Assembly: GCA_008638375.1 (NCBI GenBank)
Contig: CM018047.1
Location: forward strand, 52,398,679-52,462,678
Direction: 5' to 3'
Source of the DNA: Nyssa sinensis
Taxonomy: Eukaryota > Streptophyta > Magnoliopsida > Cornales > Nyssaceae
Length of the DNA stretch: 64,000 nt
Part shown: positions 25,449 to 35,496 of the stretch, in pieces
How the letters are laid out: each line of letters opens with the position of its first letter
How positions within the stretch are numbered: the first letter of the stretch is position 1
Notes under the pieces: generated by a model
Seen by the model: only the letters and a program-made list of their open reading frames with translations
Told to the model about the DNA's origin: nothing
The model's database searches: none
Position numbers and translations under genes: made by a program

Positions 25449-25754
25449 CTTCTATGATTGGTTATTATTGAATAGATTGTGACTTTATCGAACCCTACCC
25501 ACAGGATATATTTGTAGTAAGCTGCACAGTATGGCGTTATCGAACTAGTTTTATCGAATATCGATCTCAGTTAGTGAGGTTCTAATCTATTGACCATAGA
25601 ATCTTCTATGTTTGGTCATTATTGAGTAGATTGTAACTTTATCGAACCCTAACCACGGGGTATATTGGTGGTAAGCCGCACAGAACAGCGTTATTGAACT
25701 AGTCTTATCGAATATCGATTTTAGTCAGCGAGGTTCTAATTTCCTGACTATAGA
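25449..25754. repeat. 153-bp tandem duplication
   Basis: Two units start at 25449 (TCTTCTATGATTGGTTATTA) and 25602 (TCTTCTATGTTTGGTCATTA). Both carry TTTATCGAACCCTA, GTAAGC(T/C)GCACAG and GAACTAGT-TTATCGAATATCGAT. Units are diverged but collinear. Confidence 0.85.
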
Positions 25755-25759
25755 AGAGG

Positions 25760-26130
25760 AGTTTATTGGCTTGAACCCTTATGAATATCAAATATGAACT
25801 ATGATATTGATTATTGAACTATAAAATTGTTTATCGAACTTTGTTATTGGACTATGATTAAGATTGAGTTATGATATTGATTATTGAACTATGATTAAGA
25901 TTGAACCATAATATTGACTATTAACTATGACTATTGTTATAGAACTATGATTTTGAACAATGACTAAGATTGAATTATAATATTGATTATTGTTATCGAG
26001 CTATGTTATTAAACTATGATTATGATTGAAGTACAATATTGATTATTGAATTATGACTATGGTTGAACTATGATATTGATTATTGAATTACGACTAAGAT
26101 TGAACTAAGAACTATTGAAAATGAATTTGA
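25760..26130. repeat. Degenerate minisatellite
   Basis: Roughly 45-60 bp degenerate units built from GATATTGATTATTGAACTA and TGACTAAGATTGAA(C/T)TA, at least six times. It follows the 153-bp duplication. Confidence 0.8.
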
Positions 26131-26672
26131 TACTATTCTTTGAACTTTTGTATTTTGATATGACGTATTCTAATTTCAAATGAATATAGACATTTCAGTA
26201 TAAAACTATATAGTAGCTTTGAAACCCTTGGCATGTTATGGAATTCTCACGGAGTCATCGAGCTCATTACAGATGTTTATCATATTTTCAGACAAGGAAT
26301 AGACAGGTTCACTTCAGGCAATGCAAACTGAGTTATTAAGCGAGGAAGCGAGTTGTTTTGATAGATCTTTAACTGAAGATGAATTAGATGGTTTTTGACT
26401 ATGTGAATTCAGATGTTTTGTTACCAAACTAACTCAATTGTGTGATTTAAACCTATAGCATTGTGTTATGAAAATTATATTGTTTGGAGACAATGGTTAA
26501 GTGACTAACCAGGTTATATGGTTCACCTTATGAATATAAAAGAAAAGAGAAAAAAAAAATTATTCCACTACTTTTGATAAATGATAATTTGAAAGATAAT
26601 TTGAGCATTGAAAGGCCTTAATGACCGATCACGGATCCCTAATCCGTAGAAGCTGAGTTCCGGGTCATGACA

Positions 26673-27138
26673 AACATGCCTTCTGCATGAATGTCATGCA
26701 GGAAAACTTGAAAGTATTTAGCCTGACTGATGACTATCTTGGAATCAATCATTTTGTAGTCTAAGAATCTGCCAACCACGAATTTCTTTATCCTAATATC
26801 TTCAGTCTTCTACTTTTTATCCAAAGATTCCCACAATTCCCTTGCAATCTTGATAGTGCAATACACATTGTATAATGTGTTATCCAAACTATTGAGGATG
26901 TAGTTACAACATAAGAAGTCTGCATGTTTCCAAGCCTCCATAGTGGCAACCACTTGCCTATCAAACTCATTCTCTTTCAAAGTAGGAGCATCTTCATGAA
27001 GGAACTGAGCCAAATTAGGACAGTAAGATAAAACAACATCTTTTGTTGCCATCTTTTGAAATCAAACCTATTGAATTTTTTGGGCTTCTCTCTATAATTC
27101 ACTGGCACAAGTGCCATAACAAGAGGAGGAGTAGTCAT
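26673..27138 (-). pseudogene. Copia gag 5' part
   Basis: Minus strand from ATG at 27138: MTTPPLVMALVPVNYREKPK, then KFNRFDFKRWQQKM. After a one-base frameshift near 27020 it continues as LAQFLHEDAPTLKENEFDRQ, then ATMEAWKHADFLCCNYILNS and ARELWESLDKK. This is the classic copia gag found next to TNT1-type pols. It ends at the nested insertion at 26672 and resumes at 22360. Confidence 0.85.
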
Positions 27139-27249
27139 CTATACTGCTATCACAATATATAAAAATTAATTAAGAAACAAAAAATTTGTAATTAAACAAA
27201 TTACTTATGTAACAGAATTTAAATATATAAAGTTTTTTTTCTTCTTTTA

Positions 27250-27284
<35 letters not shown>

Positions 27285-27412
27285 GCTGCAAGTAACATAA
27301 AAAAAAAAATACAGTATATAAAATATTGCAAAAAACAAAACTATAAATAATACTTTCTGTAAAAATATTGTTTAAAATAAAACTGATAAAATTAGGAAAT
27401 TTTCTTTAAGAT

Positions 27413-28443
27413 TGTTATCCATAATATTTAGAAACAATATATATATATATATATATTTCATAAATACATAAAAGTATTTTGGGAACCAGTAACTATTTCG
27501 AAAACCAAAAAATTATTTTTGAAACAAAAAACAGTATAAATTGTTTTTGGAAACGAAAACAGACTGAAAACGAAAATTGAAACTTACAGAATTGTTAAAT
27601 CTTAAAACAATAAAAGAAAACAGAATTGTAAACTTACAAAATTGTTGAATCAACAAAATATAGAGATCAAGACTTGTGTTTAACACAATGTCCTTAAAGC
27701 AAATTCACCCCTCACGGTGGTACTTTACGAGTCTGTGGACGTTGCTTCCCAAGAAACAATGATCAGAACGTACAAAAGAATAAGCAGTCAAACTTCAATA
27801 CATAGCGAACCAAAAACAGTGGTTGAACTCTATTTTATTATGGACGCACTGAATGCTATATTAATTGTTTGAATTTATATAGTGAGGGTATGTTTATATA
27901 GACCTCTTCGTACTTGTTTGGTACAAGCATGAAACTTTGGTTGTGTCTATTCATAGCGAACAGACACAGTCACGCTCAATGAAGAAAATGCTCATTTAGT
28001 CAAAATTCAGAAGGTAACCGCACAACGACCTCGTTTTGAATTTAAACTAAAACCAAACGTAATCGCAAAACGACAACGTTAAATTCAATTAACCTAGTAA
28101 CAATAACGTTTTTGAAAAATTTATTTAAATGAATTTTCCCCAGGGCCCAAATGTTCTTTCAAGGTAATTGTATATATATTCTTTAAAAGCCTTGTACCAT
28201 CTCATATGAAACACAAACTGTTCACAAGCTTTAAACTTTTGTTACCATTTTCAAGTGATGATGTTTGGATGCGATTTTTTATTCACACTTTAATAGTTTT
28301 GAGCAACCTTGTACATAATCTAAAGCTCCTCATAAAGGGAAACACATTTCTATGTGAATCCACCAAAATTAATGTATGAAATCCACTATAATTTTAACTC
28401 AAAAATAACTAAAAATTTATGCTCAAATCTGTTATTTCTAACA
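27413..28443 (-). repeat. 5' LTR of the 20-28 kb copia element
   Basis: 1031 bp, plus-strand ends TGTTATCC and CTAACA. It keeps the CACGGTGGTACTTTACGAGT segment lost from the left LTR. A TTTATATAGACC-type promoter box lies near 27893-27905 in the reverse sense. A (TA)n tract lies at 27440-27457. Confidence 0.85.
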
Positions 28444-28605
28444 CTCAGGACTTGCTTGCCTTAATTAGAAAAATAACATGACCAAATTTATATATTCAAT
28501 TTGATACTTGCTTGCGTTGGAAAAGAAAATAAGAAGAAAAAGAAAGTACTACCACCAAATTTATGGTCCCTAACTTTTGGGTTGCCTGATATTTGTATTA
28601 TATTT

Positions 28606-28836
28606 TCAATGGTTGATATCCAGTTGTTTATATTTGAAATTAGCATAAGATCCATTAAATATAGAGCATATGACATGGGATGAATTTATACCTGCCAGCA
28701 ACCTTAAAAATTCCAACCAATACATGTGGAACAACCACTTGTACCCTGAGTCAATACATGTGAAACATATATATGACCAAATAAATAAAAAAAAAAAGAA
28801 AAAGAAATGAAGGTCTAAGAGAATGACAGGCCTCAA
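28606..28836 (-). other. Small conserved open frame (76 codons), copy 3
   Basis: A frame starting MRPVILLDLHFF, with an expanded Phe run and CIDSGYKWLFHMYW. It is part of a third copy of the duplicated block (28640-29380). No peptide first exon lies downstream on the minus strand here. Confidence 0.2.
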
Positions 28837-29380
28837 AAATCATTGGCAGCATCCAGCACTAATTCTTTGGTCAAATTGAGTTGCTCAAATCGTTAACGCA
28901 TGTATACTCAATCTTGTGTTGAAATGACCTACTACTTAGGCCATCTCGGAGGAGAAAGAAAAAGTATTGAAACTCGTGATTTTAAAGAATTAGATCAGTA
29001 AAATTTGTTTCAACTGATACAACAAATATAATTAGTAAATTTACTACCTGAAGAGATAAGTAGAAATTATACATTTTTTTAATTAAAAAATCACTCTTGA
29101 ACTCATTGTACTTTTGCAGCAACCTATTGAAGATTTTCAAATTTAATGTTCGCTGTGGCTATATAACTCAAGTGTCAAGTTTACCTGACGCTCAGATTCA
29201 CTTAAAATAAGAATAGCTATTTGAAAAATAATGGAAGTAATGAGAACACTGAGAAGGAAGCTGCAAAGTATATGTCTGAAAACTGAAAGCTAGGAAAAAT
29301 GGTATTAAAAAGTCATAGTAGCTGTTTGGGTATGTGGGGGCCCAAAACGTGGTTTTGTACTATAAAGCAGGTGTATCGTG
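28640..29380. repeat. Duplicated block, copy 3 (truncated)
   Basis: It matches 3030-3580 and 5345-5860, including the GACCTACTACTTAGG palindrome remnant, the CTGTTTGGGTATGTGGGGGCC segment and the final GTGTATCGTGTATGG. It lies just outside the copia right flank. A region of about 240 bp (29040-29280) departs from the other copies. From 29380 to 30040 nothing is recognisable. Confidence 0.6.
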
Positions 29381-30048
29381 TATGGTATTTTTAAAAAAGT
29401 TAAGAAAAACATGTTTCTCAAACCGTGTTGATTTTATCTCTAAACTTATCCTTACACGTTATTCAAAAAGCGAGATTAAATTCATAATTTCGAATTACTT
29501 TTATATAAATTTTATGAAACTGAATATATTATAATTAATTTTTTAAAATTTATTTTTTAATAATTTATTTTTTAAAACCAACACAACCTTAATTATTTGA
29601 AAATTTATTGACAAGAGAATGCATTTAAATTTTGGGGAGTGATCCTGACAATAGTCGTCTCAATTATGGAAAGTTAGTGTTAATAAATTAAAAGGTTTTA
29701 TGGTCCTATGTTTGCTTCATGATCATTAAATATAAGAAGATCATTTTTGGTTTATTGGGGAACCATGATTTATTACAGCATGTGAAAGGCAATAATCTGA
29801 TGTGACTTTTAACTGAGTTAGAAAAGGCAAGGCAAAAACAACATTTTTTTTATAAATCTTTTCTATAATTTATGGGCATCACTAGTGGTGGTCCAATACT
29901 AACGAGATGTGGATGTAAGGACTTCTGCATCAAGAGAAGTTGTTCACTTGTTTTGGTGTTGTTTTCTGTCACGGAAATTAGCTAATTAAATGAATTATCT
30001 TCTTGTATTGGGTATTTCTTTTAATTCTTATCTTTTAGCTTTGAGTTT

Positions 30049-30240
30049 TGATTTTTTTTTTTTATCGATCAGGAGGTATTTTAGATAATTTATTAATACT
30101 AGACTAAGTTTTTTTTCTTATGACAGTCAAGTTTATCTTTTTAACGCTAGTTGTCAACAATTGACAAAGAGAAATTCGAACTCGAAACGTTTGAATTTTA
30201 TCTTTAACGTCTTTATCATTTAACTACACTTTCGAATAAT
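30049..30240 (-). mobile_element. SINE copy 2
   Basis: Minus strand has a B-box-like GTTTCGAGTTCGAATTTC, a shared body and a 3' A-run (plus-strand T run at 30052-30064). It is homologous to 17851-17990, 44808-44990 and 59869-60055. The segment to 30240 includes the 5' tRNA-related part. Confidence 0.6.
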
Positions 30241-30681
30241 AATTTTGACTTTTTATTTTGCAATGAAAATTAGGTATCTAGGTTCCTGTTATATTCTCAA
30301 ACTTTGTTACAAGAAGATTTTTATATTTTTTAGTTAACAAAATATATATTATATAATTATTATTTTATAAGTCATTAAGAGTCTTAATCTTGAATCTTAA
30401 AAAAACACTCAACTATCCAAGACTACAAGTACATAGGTAAAGTCTGATTAATTTGAAATAAATTATCTTACACAGAAATTTCATTTTTATTGTAGTGTCT
30501 TGAATACACTATTTCTCTTTACATTTATAAATACCAATTGCAGATTAAATACCAATTCCCTTAAAACGGTGTTGTTTCAATGAACTGACTGTTCATCATC
30601 TTCTTTTCCTTTCCACCGTCGCAACCCAAAACCCTAGTCCCACCAAATTTCATTTTCTCCAATTTTGGTCACCCATTTTGG
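30240..30681. other. Spacer, no gene seen
   Basis: AT-rich to 30550, then a GC-richer stretch (30590-30680: CCACCGTCGCAACCCAAAAC) that is unrelated to the LTR. The copia LTR is cut off at 30682, so this may be the far side of a deletion. Confidence 0.3.
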
Positions 30682-30859
30682 TTCACTAAAGATTACGTTA
30701 CACAAAAGAAAGAGATATCTCAGCAACAAACTACTGCGACTCCATAACAACTGGGACTTTCCTAATGTCCGGGAAACTACAACTGACTCCTGACTCGTAA
30801 AGAATAGGACAATTCAATTTATTTAAAGGTAAACAACAACTAAAAATAAACTCTTAACA
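30682..30859 (-). repeat. Truncated 3' LTR of the 30-35 kb copia element
   Basis: Minus strand begins TGTTAAGAG at 30859, as does the 5' LTR at 35378. Homology ends at 30682 (TTCACTAAAGATTACG). About 178 of 266 bp remain. Confidence 0.85.
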
Positions 30860-30889
30860 CGCTCCCTTAAACTGAATGTTCTGCTAACA

Positions 30890-31550
30890 TCAGTTTACAG
30901 GAGCTTCTTCCAACGTGAAAACCTTCATCGAATCAACACCTAACAACTTTCTTAGCTTTAAGAACACTGGTAACTTAAGAGGCTTTGTCAATATATCAGC
31001 GACTTGATCTTCACTTCTGCACCAAATCATATCAATAACTCCATCTCTGCACAAATCACGCAAGAAATGAAATCTCACATCTATATGCTTGTTTTTTCCA
31101 TGTAAAACTGGATTCCTTAAAAGCTTGATTGCTAAAACATTGTCACAATAAATGGGTGTTGAATCTTGTTGCTGGCAGCACACTTCTTTGAGTATCCTTT
31201 TTAGCCAAATGGCTCGACAAGCTGTTGCAACTACAACAACGAATTCTGCTTCAGTGGTTAATAATGTCACAATTGGCTGCTTCTTTGATAATTAAGATAC
31301 AACTGTTAAACCTATCATAAAGACATAACCTAATGTGTTTTTCCTGTCATTAGGATCTCCTACATATATAATCACTGAATAAACCAGATTGTGCACCTTT
31401 TTTATAGAACAAACCATAATCAATTGTGCCACTCAAGTAATGAAGGATTCTTTTTGCTACAAGGAGATGAATCTCAGTAGGACTTTCCATGTAACGTCTG
31501 ACAAGACTAACTGCATGAATTATGTCAGGTCTAGTAGCTGTTAAGTACAT
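30890..31550 (-). pseudogene. Copia RNase H domain
   Basis: Minus strand, two open pieces. 31550-31350 starts [20 protein letters not shown] with [20 protein letters not shown], the usual link between RT and RNase H. 31270-30890 has LTTEAEFVVVVATACRAIWL, DNVLAIKLLRNPVLHGKNKH and QVADILTKPLKL. The GYSDSD segment between them is broken. The frame ends in EEAPVN-stop 30 bp before the polypurine tract. Confidence 0.9.
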
Positions 31551-31565
31551 CAGACTTCCAACAAT

Positions 31566-32420
31566 CTACTTGTACAATGTTGCATTTACCTTTTTTCCAC
31601 TAGAGTGTTGTGTTAACATCAAATCTTGGGATGAAGGAGTGCCAACAGAATTGTAATCTTTCATCTGAAATTTGTCCAAAATTTCCTGCACATACTTCTT
31701 TTGTGAGAGAAAGTTCCCAGCATCTGCTTGTACTATTTCGATGCCGAGGAAGTAACGCATTAGTCCCAGGTCTGTCATATCAAACTCAATCATCATAGAT
31801 TGTTTAAAGATGTCAAACATAGACTTGTCATTACCTGTATAGATTAAATCATCTATATACAGGCAAACAATTAGTATCTTCCCTCCTTCCCCAAGCTTTT
31901 TGTAAAGTGTATACTTATATGGGCATTTCTTGATGCCCACTCGAGTAAAGTATGCATCTATGCGACTGTACCAAGCTCTGGGTGCTTGTTTCAGTCCGTA
32001 GAGTGCCTTCTTCAATTTGTTCACCTTCCTCTCCTTTCCTTGCTTCACATAACTAAGAGGTTGATCAACGTACACTTGTTTTTGGAGCTCACCATGAAGA
32101 AAGACGAACTTCACATCTAGCTGAAAGGTTTGCCAAGAATTTTCAGCAGCTATTGAAAGAACTACCCGAACGATATCAAGTCTTGCAACAGGACCAAATA
32201 CCTCTGTGTAGTCCACCCTATATTCCTGTTTGTACCCTTTTGCCACTAGACGTGCTTTGTGTTTGTCAACCTCTCCTTTCTCATTGAGTTTGGTTTTGTG
32301 CACCCACTTGACACCAATGGTTTTATGTCCTTTGGAAGATCTATCAACTCTCAGGTTTCATTTTTTTCTATGGAATAAATCTCTGCATCCATAGCATTCT
32401 TCCACTTTGTGTCGTGGACC
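31566..32420 (-). pseudogene. Copia reverse transcriptase (RVT_2)
   Basis: A 245-codon open piece (32303-31566) spans most of the RT palm and fingers: HKARLVAKGYKQE, FQLDVKFVFLHGELQKQVYV, KKALYGLKQAPRAWYSRIDA and the catalytic YIDD box in CLYIDDLIYTGND. The usual LDVK[NT]AFL has F in place of the small residue. Upstream (32420-32304), KWKNAMDAEIYSIEKNET is followed by a TGA in place of Trp and a frame break near GVKWVHKTK. The domain is nearly complete but not translatable as one protein. Confidence 0.92.
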
Positions 32421-32499
32421 GCATCTTGAAATGTCACTAGATCACAATCTGCAAAGAATGTAAAATGAGCAATAGTATCATCATTAGAGAGTTCATCTC

Positions 32500-33700
32500 C
32501 ACTTATATAGTTAATCATCCAAGCTGGTCTTTTCCTTGGATGTTGAGTTTAAGATGGCTGCACATTTGTTGGTGTAATCGCTGAAGAACTAGGCAATTGT
32601 TCATCAGAGGATTGTTGTGTTTCACTCCCATGTACTGTCTTATCAAAGTCAACTGGAATTTGGTGCAGTTCTTTGCCTTTTCCAGTCCAATCCCACACCA
32701 TTTCTTCGTCAAAAACCACATCTCGGCTAGTAATTACTTTCTCGGTAATTGGATTGAACAACTTGTAGGCTTTAGAGTATTCACTAACTATAAGGAAAAA
32801 TTTTTGCCCTTGTCATCGAGTTTTTTCCTCTTCTCATTTGGGATGTGTGCATATGCTATGCACCTGAACACTTTGAAATGATCTACTGCTAGCTTCCTTC
32901 CACTCTAGGCTTCCTCACGCATCATGTTTTTAACAAAAAATGTAAGACATCTGTTCAAAACATAGATGGATCACAAAACTGTTTGGGGCCAGAAACTTTT
33001 TGGAACTCTTCCCTTGAACAACAAGCTTCACACCATGTTAAGGATGGTTCGATTCTTCCTCTCAAATACACCATTTTGTTAAGGAGTATATGCAACTGTA
33101 AATTGTCTTCTTATGCCTTGTTCATCACAAAAAATTTCGAACTCCTTTGAACAATACTGTCTACCACGATCAGTTCAAAGGATTTTAATCCATCACCTAG
33201 TTTCATTCTCAACAAGTGGCTTGAAACTTTGAAATACATTAAGAACTTCTGATTTGTCCTACAAGAAATATACCCATGCTTTTCTACTAAAATCATCGAT
33301 AAAAGAAACAAAGTATCTCTTTTTACCATTTAACACAAGATTGATGGGTCCATAAATGTTTGAATGCACCAACTCCAGCGGATTACGAACTCTCCAAGCC
33401 TTTCTTTTATGGGATGGATCACGGTGTTGTTTGCCAATAACACAATCTTCACAAACTTTGGATAGAGGAGTGATCATTGGGAGGTCTGTCACCATTTGCT
33501 TCTGATAAAGTGTTCTTAGTCGATTAAAGTTCAGACAACCCATTAAAGTTTAGATGGCCATAGCAGAAATGCCAAAGCCATAATGAATCACTCTTTTTAG
33601 CCAACAAGCAACCTTGGACAGTCTTGATTTTTAGCGGAAACAACCTGTTTGGTGTCCTCTAAACTACAGCAAGAACACCCCTTGCTGGATCATAGATTTC
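32500..33700 (-). pseudogene. Copia integrase and GAG-pre-integrase
   Basis: 33543-33259 encodes LNFNRLRTLYQKQMVTDLPM, then the zinc-finger-end CEDCVIGKQHRDPSHKRK and the core start NPLELVHSNIYGPINLVLNG..FIDDFSRKAWVYFL. The first catalytic Asp of the DDE triad, normally in HSDIYGP, is Asn here. Downstream, FAVAYTPQQNGV-like and ERKNRT-like stretches occur near 33100-32990 with stops. The C-terminal part (32760-32515) has MFNPITEKVITSRDVVFDEE, typical of the end of copia integrase. Confidence 0.85.
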
Positions 33701-33960
33701 ACATGCACCTTTCTGAAATGTTATAACCCTTATCTTGCAATTGGACAGCACTCAACATATTAGTCTTCAGATAAGGAACATAAAAGACATTTGAAATTGT
33801 TTCAACAATTTCATTCTTAGTTCTAATATGGATATCACCTTTCCCCAACACATTCATAGTAGAACAATCACCAAAACTGATAGTAGTATGAAAATCTTCA
33901 TCTAAGAATGAGAAAGAAGACTTACTACCACTCATATGATTGCTACAACTGGTGTCGACA
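33700..33960 (-). pseudogene. Copia protease region
   Basis: Minus strand from about 33960: VDTSCSNHMSGSKSSFSFLD, then FGDCSTMNVLGKGDIHIRTK and VFYVPYLKTNMLSAVQLQDK. DTSCSNHM is the copia protease active-site region, where the family usually has D-[ST]-G/A. The frame continues to GYNISERCM and a break. Confidence 0.8.
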
Positions 33961-34084
33961 TACTATACATCAAGCCCAAGTTCCTCTTTGGCATAAAAGG
34001 CCATCAAAAGTGTTTCTTCTTCCTGTCTCTCAGCAAAGTTTAACTTCGCTGCTCCTTCTTTGTCTCTTGGTAGCTTTGTGTAGC

Positions 34085-34245
34085 ACTTATTGCTGTAATG
34101 CCCATAATTTCCACATTAATAGCACTCAATCTTGGATTTGTCTCCTCCTTCTTTCTCCTTTGGCATCTAGGTGTAGCACTCACTGCTATAATGCCTATAA
34201 TTTCCACACCTATAGCACTCAACTTTGGACTTATCATCTTGTCTG
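34085..34245 (-). pseudogene. Gag with tandem duplicated CCHC zinc knuckles
   Basis: Minus strand, two knuckles in tandem: VECYRCGNYRHYSSECYT (intact C-x2-C-x4-H-x4-C, about 34229-34176) and IECY-stop-CGNYGHYSNKCYT (about 34130-34080), where Arg has become a stop. Repeat unit is about 100 bp. Most copia gags have one knuckle, so this is a local duplication. Confidence 0.75.
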
Positions 34246-34415
34246 GACTTGTCATCCTGTCCTCTTCTTCTATTCTGATCATTATTTCTCTAGAGAAACT
34301 GGCGGTGTTTGCCTCTATCTCGGTTGCCTTGAGCACTTCTTCCGCGTCCTCTACCTCTACCTTGACCTCTTCCTTTAGAACTTGAGGATTCAACAAAGGT
34401 AAAAGCTTTCAACAC

Positions 34416-35055
34416 CTACTCTGGTAAAGGAACTCGATTCAGCTTCTGTTCATGAACCAGTAAAGCGCTTTGTAGCTCATCAATTGACATTTCATCAATG
34501 TCATTAGCATCTTCAATAGAGCACACAATGAAATCAAATTTTGGAGCCATTAATCTAAAGATATTCTCAACAATAGCACTATCTACAATCTTCTCACCAT
34601 GGATTCGCATGTTGTTGGCAATCCCCATAACTCTTCCACAATAATCTGTAGAAGACTTTCCATGTTTTCATTTGAAGAGTCTCAAAATCTCTCCTTATGG
34701 CTTGAAGTTGTGCCTGCCTCACTTTTGCTAAGCCCTGGAACTTTTTCTTCATGGAGTCTTAATTGTGTTTTGATGTATCTTTTTGAAGAATGGTCTCCAA
34801 AATTGCACGATCAATAGCTTGGAACAAGTAGTTCTTCACCTTTAAATCTTTCAGTTTCTGATCATCAAGTTTCTTTTGTTGTGGCTGTGACAGCACCACT
34901 CCTTCGGTTGGTTCAACAAATCCCATTTCCACAAGATCCTAAAATTCTTTGGACCTTCGAAAATTTTCCATCAACATGCTCCAATGATCATAGTGACCAT
35001 CAAAGTGAGGTATGACTAGCTGAACAAAGTTCTCTGCTGACTTCTCAGTCGCCAT
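34416..35055 (-). pseudogene. Copia gag (UBN2-type)
   Basis: ATG at 35055, 44 bp after the primer site: MATEKSAENFVQLVIPHFDG, HYDHWSMLMENFRRSKEF, then TAG at 34941-34939 (family Trp). It continues DLVEMGFVEPTEG, a VLSQPQQKKLDDQKLKDLKV segment and AIDRAILETILQKDTSKH, with a second stop (TAA) near 34758. 34628-34416 is open with RLMAPKFDFIVCSIEDANDI and SALLVHEQKLNR. All signatures are of the copia gag. Confidence 0.88.
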
Positions 35056-35098
35056 GAATGCTTGCTGCTGTAAGATATGTTTCACAGGCCCAATGGGT

Positions 35099-35110
35099 GC
35101 TCTGATACCA
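35099..35110 (-). other. Primer binding site, initiator tRNA-Met
   Basis: Minus strand TGGTATCAGAGC, a perfect copy of the common copia primer site, two bases inside the 5' LTR end (35113). Confidence 0.92.
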
Positions 35111-35112
35111 GA

Positions 35113-35378
35113 TGTTGAATAAAAACAAAAATTATAGAATCGAAATTCTTCTTACTTATTTCATTAAATCAACTCCAGCTACTTATAAAGCTTCACTAGA
35201 GATTACGTTACACAAAAGAAGGAGATATCTCAGCAGCAAACTACTGCACTACTAACAGACTTCAAATAACTGGGACTCTCCTAATATCTAGGAAACTACA
35301 ACTGACTCCTAAATCCTAAAGAATAGGACAATTCAATTTATTCAAAGGTAAACAACAACTAAAAATAAACTCTTAACA
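35113..35378 (-). repeat. 5' LTR of the 30-35 kb copia element
   Basis: 266 bp, TGTTAAGAG...TTCAACA on the minus strand. It shares the GATTACGTTACACAAAAGAA block with the partial 3' LTR. Confidence 0.9.
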
Positions 35379-35456
35379 TCAAAAGTGTAAGGGCGAAAAG
35401 TTTCTTTACCTTAACGGACTCTTTCTGCTGATGTTCTTCTCTTTCTCCTGATGTTC

Positions 35457-35496
<40 letters not shown>

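Larger units (their letters stand above)
22361..26672. mobile_element. 4.3-kb TG..CA insertion, probable solo LTR (Ty3/gypsy-like)
   Basis: It interrupts copia gag. It begins TGTAACATCACGACC and ends CCGGGTCATGACA; flanks GACAT and AACAT form a 5-bp duplication with one mismatch, and removing the insert rejoins the gag frame context. No pol domain is visible. The interior has two tRNA-like segments, a (GAA)n tract, a 153-bp tandem duplication and a degenerate minisatellite. Length, ends and lack of coding favour a solo LTR from a family with very long LTRs, but a LARD-type element is possible. Confidence 0.6.
20310..28443 (-). mobile_element. Copia retrotransposon with nested insertion, pol deleted
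   Basis: Minus-strand element with LTRs at 20310-21440 and 27413-28443, both running TGTTAG...GGATAACA on the minus strand where complete. The flanks CTCAA (20305-20309) and CTCAG (28444-28448) form a 5-bp target duplication with one mismatch. Inside are gag (starting at 27138), a CCHC knuckle, protease-region debris and the GAG-pre-integrase domain. Integrase, RT and RNase H are gone: the pre-integrase frame runs straight into the left LTR near 21440. A 4.3-kb insertion (22361-26672) splits gag. I did not find a standard tRNA-Met primer site next to 27412. Confidence 0.85.
30682..35378 (-). mobile_element. Copia retrotransposon with all pol domains, 3' LTR truncated
   Basis: Minus strand: 5' LTR 35378-35113, primer site 35110-35099, gag from 35055, then zinc knuckles, protease, GAG-pre-integrase, integrase, RT, RNase H, a purine-rich TTAAGGGAGCG (about 30870-30860), and a 3' LTR starting at 30859. 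The 3' LTR matches the 5' LTR only to 30682, losing its last 90 bp or so. Order and spacing are complete for an autonomous copia element, but nonsense codons and frameshifts occur in every part. Confidence 0.9.

Noticed and set aside
25440..26130. Centromeric or subtelomeric satellite
   Set aside because: Only two units of 153 bp and a short degenerate array, enclosed within one defined insertion.
33908..34385. Plus-strand frames of 95-156 codons
   Set aside because: Antisense to the copia gag zinc-knuckle region, whose minus-strand signatures are clear.
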